Shown: one piece after another, positions 44,702-54,900 of the stretch
Layout of the letters: each line of letters starts with the position of its first letter
Position numbering within the stretch: position 1 is the stretch's first letter
Made by a program: the position numbers and the translations under genes
The notes under the pieces: model-generated
Told to the model about the DNA's origin: nothing
Databases searched by the model: none
Seen by the model: the letters and a program-made list of their open reading frames with translations, nothing else
Source: Aureibaculum marinum
GTDB lineage: Bacteria; Bacteroidota; Bacteroidia; Flavobacteriales; Flavobacteriaceae
Reading direction: 5' to 3'
NCBI RefSeq assembly: GCF_003813905.1
Contig: NZ_RPFJ01000011.1
Coordinates: forward strand, 62,001-126,000
DNA: 64,000 nt

Positions 44702-47497
44702 ATTTAAAATATTTTCACCGACTTCAACACCATCAATAAATATGTTTACAGTATAAATTCCTTTACTAAACTTATGAATGATTTTATCAATAAACATAAC
44801 CGCTTTGATACTTTGATTGTTATAGTAAATAGTTGTTAAATCTGTATAGGGTTGATCGTTACCATTATCTAAAGTAAATACACCTTTTTCATTTACTATT
44901 TTACCACTTGGAGATTTTATTACAACATATGCATCTTTATAGCCTGTTTCAACACGATTATTAGGTTGAACTCTAAAAATTACTCGTAATGCATTTACTC
45001 GTTTGGCATTATTCGTTTCAATATATTTACCTCGTTTACTTTGCATGCCTTTTACACTGACTTGACTAGTGCTTAAAACAGCTTTTTTAATTTCATAGCT
45101 AGAGGTTTTATCTGTTGCATTATCTTCTAAACCCTGTATACTGTTTTCAACTTGTTTAGATGCTCCTTGAGCTTTTACATTCGCTAATAATTCATTAGGA
45201 TCTGAATTAACATTGGTTATTTTTTGTTGATTCTCTTCTCTTTCAAAATTAAATTTTTCTTCAACTTTTTCTTCTGCTTTAGCTGTTGCTGCTAATTTTT
45301 TAAACTCATCACTATCTTCTGTTAAAACATCAGATTTAGTTAATATATTTATCTGTGATTGTACTTTATTTTTATCTTCACTTACTAAATTAATTTCTGT
45401 TTCTACTTCAGTTGAAGTATTATTTATAGATTCATTTAACTGTTGATTACTTTTTTCTATTTGACTGTTTAACCATTTAGCTTCATCACTTAAAGTTTCG
45501 TCTTCCTCATTTTGATTTGAAGTCTCTACTACATCTTTATTTACATTTGTATTTATTGATGTTTTTGATGAATTTGCAATCTGACTTTCCACTTCTGTTT
45601 GCCTTTTTACAGGAATATTAGTTGTGCTTTTGTTTGTCTTTGCTACTTCAGTTACAACACTATTAACACCAACATTTTCTTCCTGTTTAATAGATTCAAA
45701 ATCGTTCTTTATAGAATCTGAATGGTTAGTATTTCCAGAGTAACTTGATACTTCCTTATTTGCTTTTACAGGAGTTTCTTTTACTTCTGCAATTTCATTC
45801 GTTTCTTTTATAGAATAGTTATCAAAATTATTGACTGACGCTTGAGGATTAATAAAAGCAAACTCAGTTCTTCTATTCTTTTCGTGAGCCGCTTCGCTAC
45901 AAGCTACACCATCAATACATTTATTAACCATTTTACTTTCACCATATCCTTTAGCCTTAATTCTACTTCTATCTATACCTTTAGATACTAGATATTCTAA
46001 TGAAGCTTGAGCTCTTCGCTCTGATAATTTTAAATTGTAAGCACTACTTCCTCGTGAATCTGTATACGAAGATAGTTCCACATGAATTTGTTCATTATTC
46101 TTTAAAATTTTCACCAATTTATCTAGTTCTTTAGCAGCTTTTGATGTTATTATTGATTTATCAAAACCAAAGAATATTGGGTTGATTGTCGCTTCATCTT
46201 CTTCAATTGAAGTAGTGTTGTTAACAAGGTTTTTCTTATCTTCTTTTCTTAAATCATTTTCATTTATAATTTTATCACTTTCAGCTATAAGATTATCAGA
46301 ATTTTTAATTTCTTCTTCTGATTTTTTAATTAAGAATTTGTTAGCTTCTAACACAGGAGCTCCCAAGTAATTTGCAGTATTTACAATATGATCTTCAGTA
46401 TTGTAATTTTTAGCCTCTGCTTTAACCGTATATGTTTTGTTACAATCTAAAGTTAACTGATATTTACCTTCATCATCAGTTTTAATTTGTTCTAGTTGAT
46501 TGTTTTCTACATCAAACAAGGTAATAGTAGCATCTTTAATAATTGCTTTTGTGCCATTATCTTTTACTACACCAGTAATAGATTGAACACATGGTCCTTC
46601 TTCTTTAACTCGTTCAACTAAAAATGAATAAATATCATGATTATTTCGACCTTGTAACCTATTAGAAGAGAAATAACCTCTATTATAATTATCATTTATA
46701 ATAAAAGCAAAATCGTCATTTATACTATTTATCGGAGCATCTAAATGAATAGGTTTACTAGAAGGATTATTAAAATCTAAATAATAAACATCTAAATTTC
46801 CTAATCCGCCTTGGTGGTTGTCAGATGAAAAATATAACTTATTATCCTTAGTAATAAATGGTGTTACTTCATTTCCTGATGTATTTATTCTATCCCCTAA
46901 ATTAATAGGTTTGGTAAATTCTCCATTCGAATCAATTGAAACCATATAAATATCTGCTCCCCCTTTACCTCCAGGCATGTCTGAAGTAAAATACAACTCA
47001 TTTCCATTTGCACTTAAAGAAGGTTCTCCAAAAGAATACCGATCATTTGAAAAAGGTAATTTTTCAATATTTATCCAATTTCCATTTTCATCAACATCAG
47101 CCTTAAACATTTGTTCTTTATCATTACGGCGTGGCTTTTTTCTATACTTTTTAGCAGAAAAATATACGGTCTTTAAATCAGGACTATATGATGCTCCAGT
47201 CTTTGTGATTTTATTTGTAGGTAATCCTTGAATTTCTTTCTTCTCAATGATATCACCTTCATCACCAACAGTAGCTAAAAATAAATTTGATTCTGATAGT
47301 TTTTCACTATTCGTGTTTACTTTTTCAGTATTGGGAGATTTGAAAATAAACTGATTATCACTTAAAAAAGTTACTCCATAATCAGGTTGTGTAGTGTTCG
47401 TTTCTAAGTATTTTATTAAGTATTTATCCTCTTCAGTTTGTGCAAAAACTGAAACAAAAAAGCATAATAAAATGGTTAATAATGTTAATTTTCTCAT
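44693..47497 (-). CDS. Long OmpA-family protein with PD40 propeller and extra C-terminal domain
   Basis: 934 residues. Signal peptide ends near VFAQ. Residues about 70-290 contain WD40-like PD40 repeats (GNELYFTSDMPGGKGGADIYM, KLYFSSDNHQGGLGNLDVYY); about 300-380 form a carboxypeptidase-like beta-sandwich; about 435-545 are an OmpA domain with TDSRGSSAYNLKLSERRAQ and IKAKGYGE, which binds peptidoglycan. Unlike the usual PorE-like layout, the OmpA domain is internal: a 250-residue Asn/Glu/Ser-rich linker (about 545-800) leads to a C-terminal beta-rich domain (about 805-934, ending GENILNLS) that I do not recognise. Probably an envelope scaffold linking peptidoglycan to an outer-membrane complex. 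Confidence 0.88.
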   Translation of the reverse strand: MRKLTLLTILLCFFVSVFAQTEEDKYLIKYLETNTTQPDYGVTFLSDNQFIFKSPNTEKVNTNSEKLSESNLFLATVGDEGDIIEKKEIQGLPTNKITKTGASYSPDLKTVYFSAKKYRKKPRRNDKEQMFKADVDENGNWINIEKLPFSNDRYSFGEPSLSANGNELYFTSDMPGGKGGADIYMVSIDSNGEFTKPINLGDRINTSGNEVTPFITKDNKLYFSSDNHQGGLGNLDVYYLDFNNPSSKPIHLDAPINSINDDFAFIINDNYNRGYFSSNRLQGRNNHDIYSFLVERVKEEGPCVQSITGVVKDNGTKAIIKDATITLFDVENNQLEQIKTDDEGKYQLTLDCNKTYTVKAEAKNYNTEDHIVNTANYLGAPVLEANKFLIKKSEEEIKNSDNLIAESDKIINENDLRKEDKKNLVNNTTSIEEDEATINPIFFGFDKSIITSKAAKELDKLVKILKNNEQIHVELSSYTDSRGSSAYNLKLSERRAQASLEYLVSKGIDRSRIKAKGYGESKMVNKCIDGVACSEAAHEKNRRTEFAFINPQASVNNFDNYSIKETNEIAEVKETPVKANKEVSSYSGNTNHSDSIKNDFESIKQEENVGVNSVVTEVAKTNKSTTNIPVKRQTEVESQIANSSKTSINTNVNKDVVETSNQNEEDETLSDEAKWLNSQIEKSNQQLNESINNTSTEVETEINLVSEDKNKVQSQINILTKSDVLTEDSDEFKKLAATAKAEEKVEEKFNFEREENQQKITNVNSDPNELLANVKAQGASKQVENSIQGLEDNATDKTSSYEIKKAVLSTSQVSVKGMQSKRGKYIETNNAKRVNALRVIFRVQPNNRVETGYKDAYVVIKSPSGKIVNEKGVFTLDNGNDQPYTDLTTIYYNNQSIKAVMFIDKIIHKFSKGIYTVNIFIDGVEVGENILNLS

Positions 47498-47576
47498 TAC
47501 TAGTTTTAAGTTGTGTTAGCTTATTCATAACGACAGATTTATTGATTAAGTATTTTTTATCAACAACTTATTAACA

Positions 47577-47609
47577 TAAAAAAACCCGATTCTAATATGA
47601 ATCGGGTTT
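47577..47609 (-). terminator. Terminator after the OmpH/Skp-like gene
   Basis: AAACCCGATTC (47582-47592) and GAATCGGGTTT (47599-47609) form an 11-bp perfect stem with a 6-base loop. The minus-strand transcript is followed by U residues. It lies 30 bases past the stop of the OmpH-like gene. Confidence 0.85.
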
Positions 47610-47638
47610 AATTAACTGACTAACAGTAATTTAAAATA

Positions 47639-48157
47639 CTATTTACTTTTGTAAGATTTATTTAGTTGAATTAAAACTTCATCAGTAACATCAGAAGCTT
47701 CATCGCCGTAAATGACTGTTCCTGAGGTACCTGAAGTTCCTAAAACAAAATTATAGCCTTTCTCTTTTGCATATGATTTAACAAAATCACTAATTTCATT
47801 TGATAAGGCTTCTAAACTTTCTTGACCTTCTTGCTGAACTTGTTGTTGAATAGTTTGTTGACGTTGATTAATTTGTTGTTGTTCTTGCATTAAGCTCTGC
47901 TCTCTTTCTGCTCTAGCTTTAGCAGACATTTTTGGAGCGTTATCTTGATACGCCTTGGCTTTATTTTGCCAATTACTAATTAAACTATCTAACTCCAACT
48001 TCAACTTATCAGATTTTACTTTCATCGCTTCTTCAGTATCTTTAGTCCCTTTATATTCCTTCATAATTTCCTCAACATCTATATAGGCGATTTTAACAGA
48101 TTTTTGACAAGAGAATAACCCCAGTGCAACTATTAGTACAATTACAAATTTTTTCAT
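47639..48157 (-). CDS. OmpH/Skp-like periplasmic chaperone lipoprotein
   Basis: 172 residues with lipobox FSC (Cys17). After a short strand (KIAYIDVEEIMKEYKG), residues 45-130 are one long Gln/Glu/Lys-rich coiled coil, and the terminal part has NFVLGTSGTSGTVIYGDEASDVTDEVL. This is the OmpH/Skp fold, which protects unfolded outer-membrane proteins in the periplasm. Unlike E. coli Skp it is lipidated, a variant seen in flavobacteria. A TATATTTG -7 box (48186-48193, minus) lies 28 bases upstream. It stands alone between an OmpA-family gene and a methyltransferase gene. Confidence 0.88.
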   Translation of the reverse strand: MKKFVIVLIVALGLFSCQKSVKIAYIDVEEIMKEYKGTKDTEEAMKVKSDKLKLELDSLISNWQNKAKAYQDNAPKMSAKARAEREQSLMQEQQQINQRQQTIQQQVQQEGQESLEALSNEISDFVKSYAKEKGYNFVLGTSGTSGTVIYGDEASDVTDEVLIQLNKSYKSK

Positions 48158-48185
48158 TGTGTTCTTAAATTATTTTAAACTTCGG

Positions 48186-48193
48186 CAAATATA
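48186..48193 (-). promoter_or_regulatory. -7 element of the OmpH-like gene
   Basis: Minus strand TATATTTG, exact TAnnTTTG, 28 bases before the ATG. The remaining gap to 48379 (A/T-rich) carries no recognised feature. Confidence 0.62.
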
Positions 48194-48379
48194 TAAAAAT
48201 AACTTCGCTCAATATCTTAAAATAGTATTATAAATAATATTGATGACATCTATTTTCTTAATAATTGATATTTATAAAAAACAAAGCTATATAAGTCGTT
48301 TTAAGGCATTTTAAAAAAATTTACCCCCATTACGTTGTTAACATAGTTAAAAGAGCTTAAAACGCATTAAAATTAATAT

Positions 48380-49264
48380 TTAAACATTTTTAATAATATA
48401 AATTAGAGAAGAATACTCTTTGGTAGTTTTTGCCTTAATATTAGATATCAAACCGATCCAAAATGCCTTTAACATATTAGATTTTCCTCTTTTATATTTT
48501 TCAGAAAGTAAACTAACATAAAATGAATCGAACATCATTGGCAATACTTTTTCTACTTTCAAATTTTCCTGCTCAAAAAGCTGACTAATCGATTTTCTAG
48601 AAAAATGCCATAAATGTCTTGGCACATCATAAGCAGCCCAAAATTCTTGATAGACATTTGCGTCGTAACTTTTATAATTAGGAACCGCAATAATTAATGT
48701 TCCGTTAGTACTTAAAAGCTCTTTCAACTTTGAAACATATTCACATAAGTTTGGTACATGCTCTAATACATGCCACATTGTAATTACATCGTAACTTTTA
48801 AGTTCTAGATCTTGGATATCGTTATAAATTTTAATTTTAGAGTCTGCTAACTTGGAATAAGCAATCTCTTTTGCTTTTTCACTAGGTTCAATTCCAGTAA
48901 CACTCCAACCATCATTTTTGCAAGCAGCTAAAAAATCTCCAGTACCAGCACCAATATCTAAAATAGATCTATAATCAGAATTGAAAGAATTAATTAACCT
49001 GACTTTTTTCTTTATCGTAAAATTTCTGACCCAATGATATAATTTATCAACCAAAGATTTTTTTGTATCAGAATGCGAGATATAATCTTCACTCTCGTAA
49101 TACTTTCCTAAATCATCCTCCTTTGGTTGAGGATTTGTAATTAACAATCCAGAATCTTTATCTATAGAAATTGAAAATATTTTGTTAGAAACTGTATAAT
49201 CTTTACATGAAATATAAGGTTCTAAATTATTATTTTTAATTGGAGATCTATCTATTTGTTTCAT
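48380..49264 (-). CDS. Class I SAM-dependent methyltransferase
   Basis: 294 residues. The SAM-binding motif I is SILDIGAGTGDFLAACK (about 97-113), followed by GIEPSEKA, and VITMWHVLEHVPNL contains the HVLEH stretch typical of Methyltransf_23-type enzymes. PRHLWHFSRKSI is also characteristic. The substrate is unknown; such proteins in flavobacteria often act on lipids, quinones or surface glycans. It lies 240 bases downstream of mnmG; the gap holds a parS-like site, so cotranscription is uncertain. No other function is supported. Confidence 0.88.
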   Translation of the reverse strand: MKQIDRSPIKNNNLEPYISCKDYTVSNKIFSISIDKDSGLLITNPQPKEDDLGKYYESEDYISHSDTKKSLVDKLYHWVRNFTIKKKVRLINSFNSDYRSILDIGAGTGDFLAACKNDGWSVTGIEPSEKAKEIAYSKLADSKIKIYNDIQDLELKSYDVITMWHVLEHVPNLCEYVSKLKELLSTNGTLIIAVPNYKSYDANVYQEFWAAYDVPRHLWHFSRKSISQLFEQENLKVEKVLPMMFDSFYVSLLSEKYKRGKSNMLKAFWIGLISNIKAKTTKEYSSLIYIIKNV

Positions 49265-49466
49265 ATCTTAATTTCTATAGGTTTTAACAGTCAGAAACTG
49301 TTTTATTAAAAAATATCTTTTAAGAGTTTATTAAATTAGAAACTATTTTAAAATAATTTACAAATACACACTATTAATTTTACTAATATTACTCTAAACA
49401 ATTGAAGGATTAGACTAAAAGCAAATAAAAAAGTTATTACGGTATTTCTTTTAAATAAATAGATTT

Positions 49467-49482
49467 TGTTTCACGTGAAACT
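49467..49482. promoter_or_regulatory. parS: parS-like ParB-binding site 1
   Basis: TGTTTCACGTGAAACT contains the perfect 14-bp palindrome GTTTCACGTGAAAC (49468-49481) and matches 15 of 16 bases of the widely conserved parS consensus TGTTTCACGTGAAACA. It is intergenic, 23 bases past the mnmG stop. ParB would bind here as a centromere-like mark. Binding is inferred from the match. Confidence 0.82.
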
Positions 49483-49504
49483 TTTTTGAAACTTCAAACT
49501 TAGA

Positions 49505-51382
49505 TTATCTACCCATATAAACTAATAATACAGAAATATCACTAGGTTTTACGCCAGATATTCTACTAGCTTGAGAGATAGTAGTAGGTTTGATTTTAGA
49601 AAGTTTTTCTCTAGCTTCATATGATAAAGATTTCAACTTATGATAATCGAAGTTAGTAGGTATAACAATATTCTCAAGTCTATTTAATTTATCAGCATTG
49701 TTCTTTTCTTTTTCAATATAACCAGCATATTTCACATGAATTTCAGCTTGCTCTAAAATTTCATTATCGATATTATTATTATAAATAAATTCATTCACTT
49801 TCGGAAATTGTTGAACATCACTAAAATCTAATTGTGGCCTAGAAGCTAACTTAAACATTTTCATAGACTGATTAACTTCGGCTGTATTTTTACTTTTCAA
49901 AATCGGATTAACATCTTTCGGAGTAATACTAGTTTCTTTTAAAAAAGACACAAATAACTCGGTTTTTTCTTGTTTTTCAATTACTCTATCAAACCTTTCT
50001 TTAGAAGCTAACCCAAGTTGATATGACATAGGAGTTAAACGTAAATCAGCATTATCTTGTCGTAATAATGTTCGATACTCGGCTCTAGATGTAAACATTC
50101 TATAAGGCTCTTCTGTACCTTTAGTAATTAAATCGTCAATTAAAACTCCAATATAAGCTTCACTTCTCTTTAATATAAAAGGGGCTCTATCTTGAATTTT
50201 TAAAGAAGCATTAATACCCGCCATTAAACCTTGAGACGCAGCCTCTTCATATCCTGTAGTTCCATTAATCTGACCCGCAAAATATAAATTATCAACTAAT
50301 TTAGTTTCCAATGTATGTTTTAATTGTGTGGGAGGAAAATAATCATACTCAATAGCGTAACCAAAACGAAAAAATTTAGCATTTTCAAATCCAGCAACTT
50401 TCCGTAAGGCTAATGCTTGAACATCTTCGGGAAGAGATGTAGAAAAACCATTTACATAAACCTCTACTGTATTCCAACCTTCTGGTTCAATAAACATTTG
50501 ATGTCTATCTTTTGAAGCAAAACGATCAATTTTATCTTCAATAGAGGGACAATAGCGTGGACCAATACTTTTAATTCTACCATTAAACATAGGAGATCTA
50601 TCAAAACCAGTTCGCAACAAATCATGTACTTCAGCACTAGTATATGTCATATAACATGAACGTTGTTTTGTTAAAGGTTTCGTTAGATTAGAATAAGAAA
50701 ACTTTTCAGGAACAACATCTCCTGGCTGTTCAATCATTTTAGAATAATCCAAAGACCTACCATCAACTCTTGGCGGCGTACCTGTTTTCATTCTTCCAGA
50801 TTCAAACCCTAGCTTTACCAAATCTTCAGTAATACCAGTGGATGCCTTTTCCCCTGCCCTACCTCCTCCAAAATTTTTATCACCGATATGAATAAGACCA
50901 TTCAAAAAAGTTCCAGCAGTTAAAATAACAGCTTTAGATTTAATTGATAATCCTAACCCTGTTTTTACACCACAAATTTTTCCTTTTTCAATAATCAAAC
51001 CATTGACCATATCTTGAAAAAAATCCAAATTATCTGTTTGCTCTAACATATTTCTCCATTCTTCAGCAAAACGCATTCTATCACTTTGTACTCTAGGACT
51101 CCACATTGCAGGGCCCTTAGATTTATTAAGCATTTTAAATTGAATAGCCGACTTATCTGATACAATTCCACTATAACCTCCTAATGCATCAATTTCTCTA
51201 ATAATCTGACCTTTAGCAATACCACCCATAGCAGGATTACAACTCATCTGAGCAATATTCTGCAAATTCATTGTAATTAAAAGCGTTTTACAACCCATAT
51301 TAGCACTAGCCGCTGCAGCTTCACTACCAGCATGACCACCACCAACCACAATAACATCATATATATCTTTAAAAATACTCAT
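49505..51382 (-). CDS. mnmG: tRNA uridine-5-carboxymethylaminomethyl synthesis enzyme MnmG
   Basis: 625 residues, the usual length for MnmG (GidA). With MnmE it installs the cmnm5 group on wobble U34 of several tRNAs, using FAD and folate. N-terminal FAD-binding motif VIVVGGGHAGSEAAAA (about 10-25), MSCNPAMGGIAKGQ, GTPPRVDGRSLDY and the C-terminal GYIEKEK region with ASRISGVKPSDISVLLVYMG. ybeY lies 102 bases upstream. It is flanked on both sides by parS-like sequences, the upstream one touching its start codon. mnmG is close to oriC in many bacteria, in agreement with those sites. Confidence 0.97.
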   Translation of the reverse strand: MSIFKDIYDVIVVGGGHAGSEAAAASANMGCKTLLITMNLQNIAQMSCNPAMGGIAKGQIIREIDALGGYSGIVSDKSAIQFKMLNKSKGPAMWSPRVQSDRMRFAEEWRNMLEQTDNLDFFQDMVNGLIIEKGKICGVKTGLGLSIKSKAVILTAGTFLNGLIHIGDKNFGGGRAGEKASTGITEDLVKLGFESGRMKTGTPPRVDGRSLDYSKMIEQPGDVVPEKFSYSNLTKPLTKQRSCYMTYTSAEVHDLLRTGFDRSPMFNGRIKSIGPRYCPSIEDKIDRFASKDRHQMFIEPEGWNTVEVYVNGFSTSLPEDVQALALRKVAGFENAKFFRFGYAIEYDYFPPTQLKHTLETKLVDNLYFAGQINGTTGYEEAASQGLMAGINASLKIQDRAPFILKRSEAYIGVLIDDLITKGTEEPYRMFTSRAEYRTLLRQDNADLRLTPMSYQLGLASKERFDRVIEKQEKTELFVSFLKETSITPKDVNPILKSKNTAEVNQSMKMFKLASRPQLDFSDVQQFPKVNEFIYNNNIDNEILEQAEIHVKYAGYIEKEKNNADKLNRLENIVIPTNFDYHKLKSLSYEAREKLSKIKPTTISQASRISGVKPSDISVLLVYMGR

Positions 51383-51398
51383 TGTTTCACGTGGAACA
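51383..51398. promoter_or_regulatory. parS: parS-like ParB-binding site 2
   Basis: TGTTTCACGTGGAACA; its reverse complement TGTTCCACGTGAAACA equals the canonical Bacillus subtilis parS sequence in all 16 positions. It abuts the mnmG start codon (51380-51382), so it lies in the mnmG leader. The two sites are about 1.9 kb apart. A second ParB site at this spacing makes chance occurrence unlikely. Confidence 0.87.
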
Positions 51399-51484
51399 TA
51401 TAACCATTATAACTGATTAAGGAAATAAAAGTTAAAATTAAAATAAATAGTTTTTCTACTTTACAATAAATAATATATTACTTA

Positions 51485-51901
51485 CTAAAAATCAACCCGC
51501 AAAGATAAATAATAATCTTCTTTCATACGCATTATAGCCTTGTCTTCTTTAGTTTTATCTTTATACCCACATAAATGAAGAATACCATGAATAATAACCC
51601 GATGCAATTCATCATTAAACGAAACATCAAAAATTTTCGAATTTTCTAATACTCGATCAATTGAAACAAAAATATCACTAGAAATAATTTTTCCAACATT
51701 ATAATCAAACGTGATAATATCAGTTAATGTATTGTGGTTTAGATATTTAACATTAATATCTAAAAGATAATTGTCACTACAAAATACATAACTGATAGTA
51801 TCTTCTTTATAATCTTCTGATGTAATAGTATCAGAAATCCATTTACTAATAGCATTTTCATTTGACAATGAAAAATCAGTTAAATAATTATATTTTATCA
51901 T
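51485..51901 (-). CDS. ybeY: Endoribonuclease YbeY (rRNA maturation)
   Basis: 138 residues, family length. The zinc-binding motif HRVIIHGILHLCGYKDKT carries the conserved HGxLHLxGxxH-like pattern with three ligands (two His and the following position; the third residue here is Tyr-Lys-Asp, as in Bacteroidota homologues). SDIFVSIDRV and TDIITFDYN are further conserved stretches. YbeY processes the 3' end of 16S rRNA and aids ribosome quality control. The start is 3 bases after the DUF4175 gene stop, so the two are cotranscribed; mnmG follows 102 bases later. The third zinc ligand (His in E. coli) is not the same in the motif as read here, so residue-level verification is worthwhile. Confidence 0.9.
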   Translation of the reverse strand: MIKYNYLTDFSLSNENAISKWISDTITSEDYKEDTISYVFCSDNYLLDINVKYLNHNTLTDIITFDYNVGKIISSDIFVSIDRVLENSKIFDVSFNDELHRVIIHGILHLCGYKDKTKEDKAIMRMKEDYYLSLRVDF

Positions 51902-51904
51902 TAT

Positions 51905-54900
51905 TTAAATTTCTTTAAAATAAAGTTGAACCCTCTTTCTATAAACATTCTTAAGGGGTAAAGGTTCACGGTTTAAAATTTCATCCTTATTAAAAAACAA
52001 CTTACGATGTTTTAACTCAGGAATACTTTTAACATCAAACGATTTGGTATTTGTTTCTGACTTTCTCATATCATCTTTACCTTGATCTAATATAGCATCA
52101 TCTAACTTTAACAGTTGATGCTCTAAAAGGTTCATTTTTTGCATAACAGTTTTATCAAAACCTTTATCTAGTAATTCCTTTTCTAACTCTTCCATTTGTT
52201 TTAATGCTTGTTTTCCTTCAGAACCCTTATTACCATTTTTATCTAGTAAATCATTAAGAGCTTCTTTTAAGGCATTTTGTTCTTGATAAATACGAAATTG
52301 TTCTCCACTCATCCGCTCTTCACCTTTACCAGATTCATTTTTTATTCCTTGCTGCATTTGTTTCTTCAATTTACCCTGTTCTTTAATAATATCTGGTAAA
52401 CTAAATTGTGGCTGGCCTCCTTTTCCTTTACCTTGACCCATACTAGGGTTTTGTAAACTATTTAATAAATCACTAAGCATATCTGCAAGATTGTTAGCAG
52501 AAGTCATAGTATATTGCTGATTAGATCGACCAGATTGAATTCTATTCTCTGCTATATTTTCCAAAGATTTATATAAATTATAATGAGCGTCAGTCAAATC
52601 CTCTTGAATTTTAGAAGTCAATTCAGGGATTCGTAAGGAAAGTGTATACAAACTATCATCAATATGCTCAAAATTTTCTTTAAGAATATGTTGTTTTCTA
52701 AGTTTTTTAGGAAATTCAGCATGTTCAGAATCAATATTTCCAAAATCAATTAATAGAGCCTCTTGATCAAAAGAAAATAAAAGTAAATTCTTTAAAATTT
52801 GTTTTAAATCTTCAATATTTTCATTTAACATTTCTCCTTCCATTTGTTCTAAAGAACCGCTCATTTTATCTTTAAGTTCTTTTTGCTTCCGGGCAGCAGA
52901 TTTTTGCTTTTTAGAGATTGATTTTTGTTCTTCTTCATTAGCATTAGAATCTTGAGTAGAATTATTCTCTAAGTTATTTAAATCGTCCTCTGCACCTTTC
53001 ATTTGCTTTTCAATTTCAATTTCTTCATTTTTTGTTGGTGGAAAATTCATAGGTTGAGCCAAATTAGAATTTTGTTTTCGAAGTTCTTCAAAATCCTTTT
53101 TGATATCATCAAAGGCCTTGTTTAATTTATTTTGATCAGTAGCTTTGCTGTCCAATTTTTCAGCCTCCTTATTCTGTCTATTAACTAATGAATCTAATTT
53201 ATTAGTAATTTGAACAGCTTTCTTTTCAACGAAAAACCGCTTAGACAATTCTAACAATCTTTCCAAGGTCTTTTTTTCCTGTTTATTCTGTTCAGTTAAT
53301 TTATCCAATTTGTCCAACATTTGTTCCTTTCTCAATTTATCAGACATTTTTTTTAACTGCTCCAACAAGTCATTCTTTTCTTGCAATTCTTGGGCCTCTT
53401 CAATACGCTTTTTTAATTCATCCTTTCTATTTTGAATATATTCATCTTCATTATTTTCTTCTTGCTCTTCTAAATTTTCTTTCAACTTTTCAGTATGCTT
53501 TTGCTGCATCTGCTTATATTTTTCTTGACGCTCTAAAAATTGATTAAATTCTTTTTTATCATTCCAATCTAAATCAGATTTCTTGCGTAGTTTATCAGAA
53601 AATTCATCTAACTTTTTATTTAAATCTTCACTTTTTTGATTAACAATTTTTAGTTCTTCTAAATTAGTTTGTTGTTCTTTTAATAACTCATCTGTAACTT
53701 CTTGTTTGGTTTTATTATAGTAACTAAATATTTTACTTTTGGAAATTTTACCACCATTTATAGCATCATTATCAACTACTTGAAAATACATATTATAAAC
53801 CTCCCCTCTATCAATATTTAAATTTTCAGGAGAAAAAATATAATAAAACTCTTCAAAACTAGATGTATTAATATCTATATCTAATATATGTAAACTTTGA
53901 TCATCATCTTTTTTGAAATAAACCAATTGAAGTTTATTAATACCATAATCATCACTAAGTTGTCCAACAAATTGTACTGGACCTCTACTGACCGAATCAA
54001 TATCAGACTTAATTTTAATTTTAGGGTATTCATCTTTAATAACCTGAATATTATATTCTATATTTTCGTAATCTATCAATTGTTTATTCGAGGTTGTAAT
54101 TCTATAATTTAAATTGTTACGTACCTGTTTTGATAAAGAAAATTTATTCTCTGCTTCAACTAAAAAGGATTTATTAGTATTGGTAATAAATTTAACAGAA
54201 TCAGTATCTTTGGTAGTAATATTCCAAGTTATAACAGCACCCTCAGGGACAATTGCATTACCGGTATTTTTAATAAGTTCATCTTGCTTACCAGTATATT
54301 TAGGATAACTGATAAACATTTCAAATCCAGTAACATTAGGTGTTTTTAAAATTTCTAATTTATAAGGGTTAGAATAAACATTATTAGCCTCTAGGTAAAA
54401 TTGAAATGTTTCCTTTAGATTATTGAACTGATATATAAATTTACCATTTTCTTCTTTTAATATATAACTTTGGCCATTAAAATGAATAGTAACATTATCA
54501 GGTACAATATTTCCTACAGTAGTAGCAACCAGTTCATAAGATTGTCCCTCTATACATTGTAACTTATCATTTAAAATAATATAGCTAAAAGGGGCTGGTG
54601 GCTCATAGGCGGTTTTGTAATTTACAACTCTAGTAAAACTTTCGTTAAAGATTGAATTATTACCAGTAAGACCCGTAAATAATAAAATTACTAATGGAAT
54701 AGATAAATATTTTAAATACTTTACATTTCCTTTAAAATTAATTGCCTTTTTAAATGGTATGGGTTGCAAATTGGATGATTTTTGCTCAATACTTGCAATT
54801 AACAATTCCGATTGATTATTATTATTATTATTTAACTGTAAAAGGTTTAATAGTTTATCATCAACTTCAGGAAAATGTCTGCCAATTATAGCAGAAGCTT

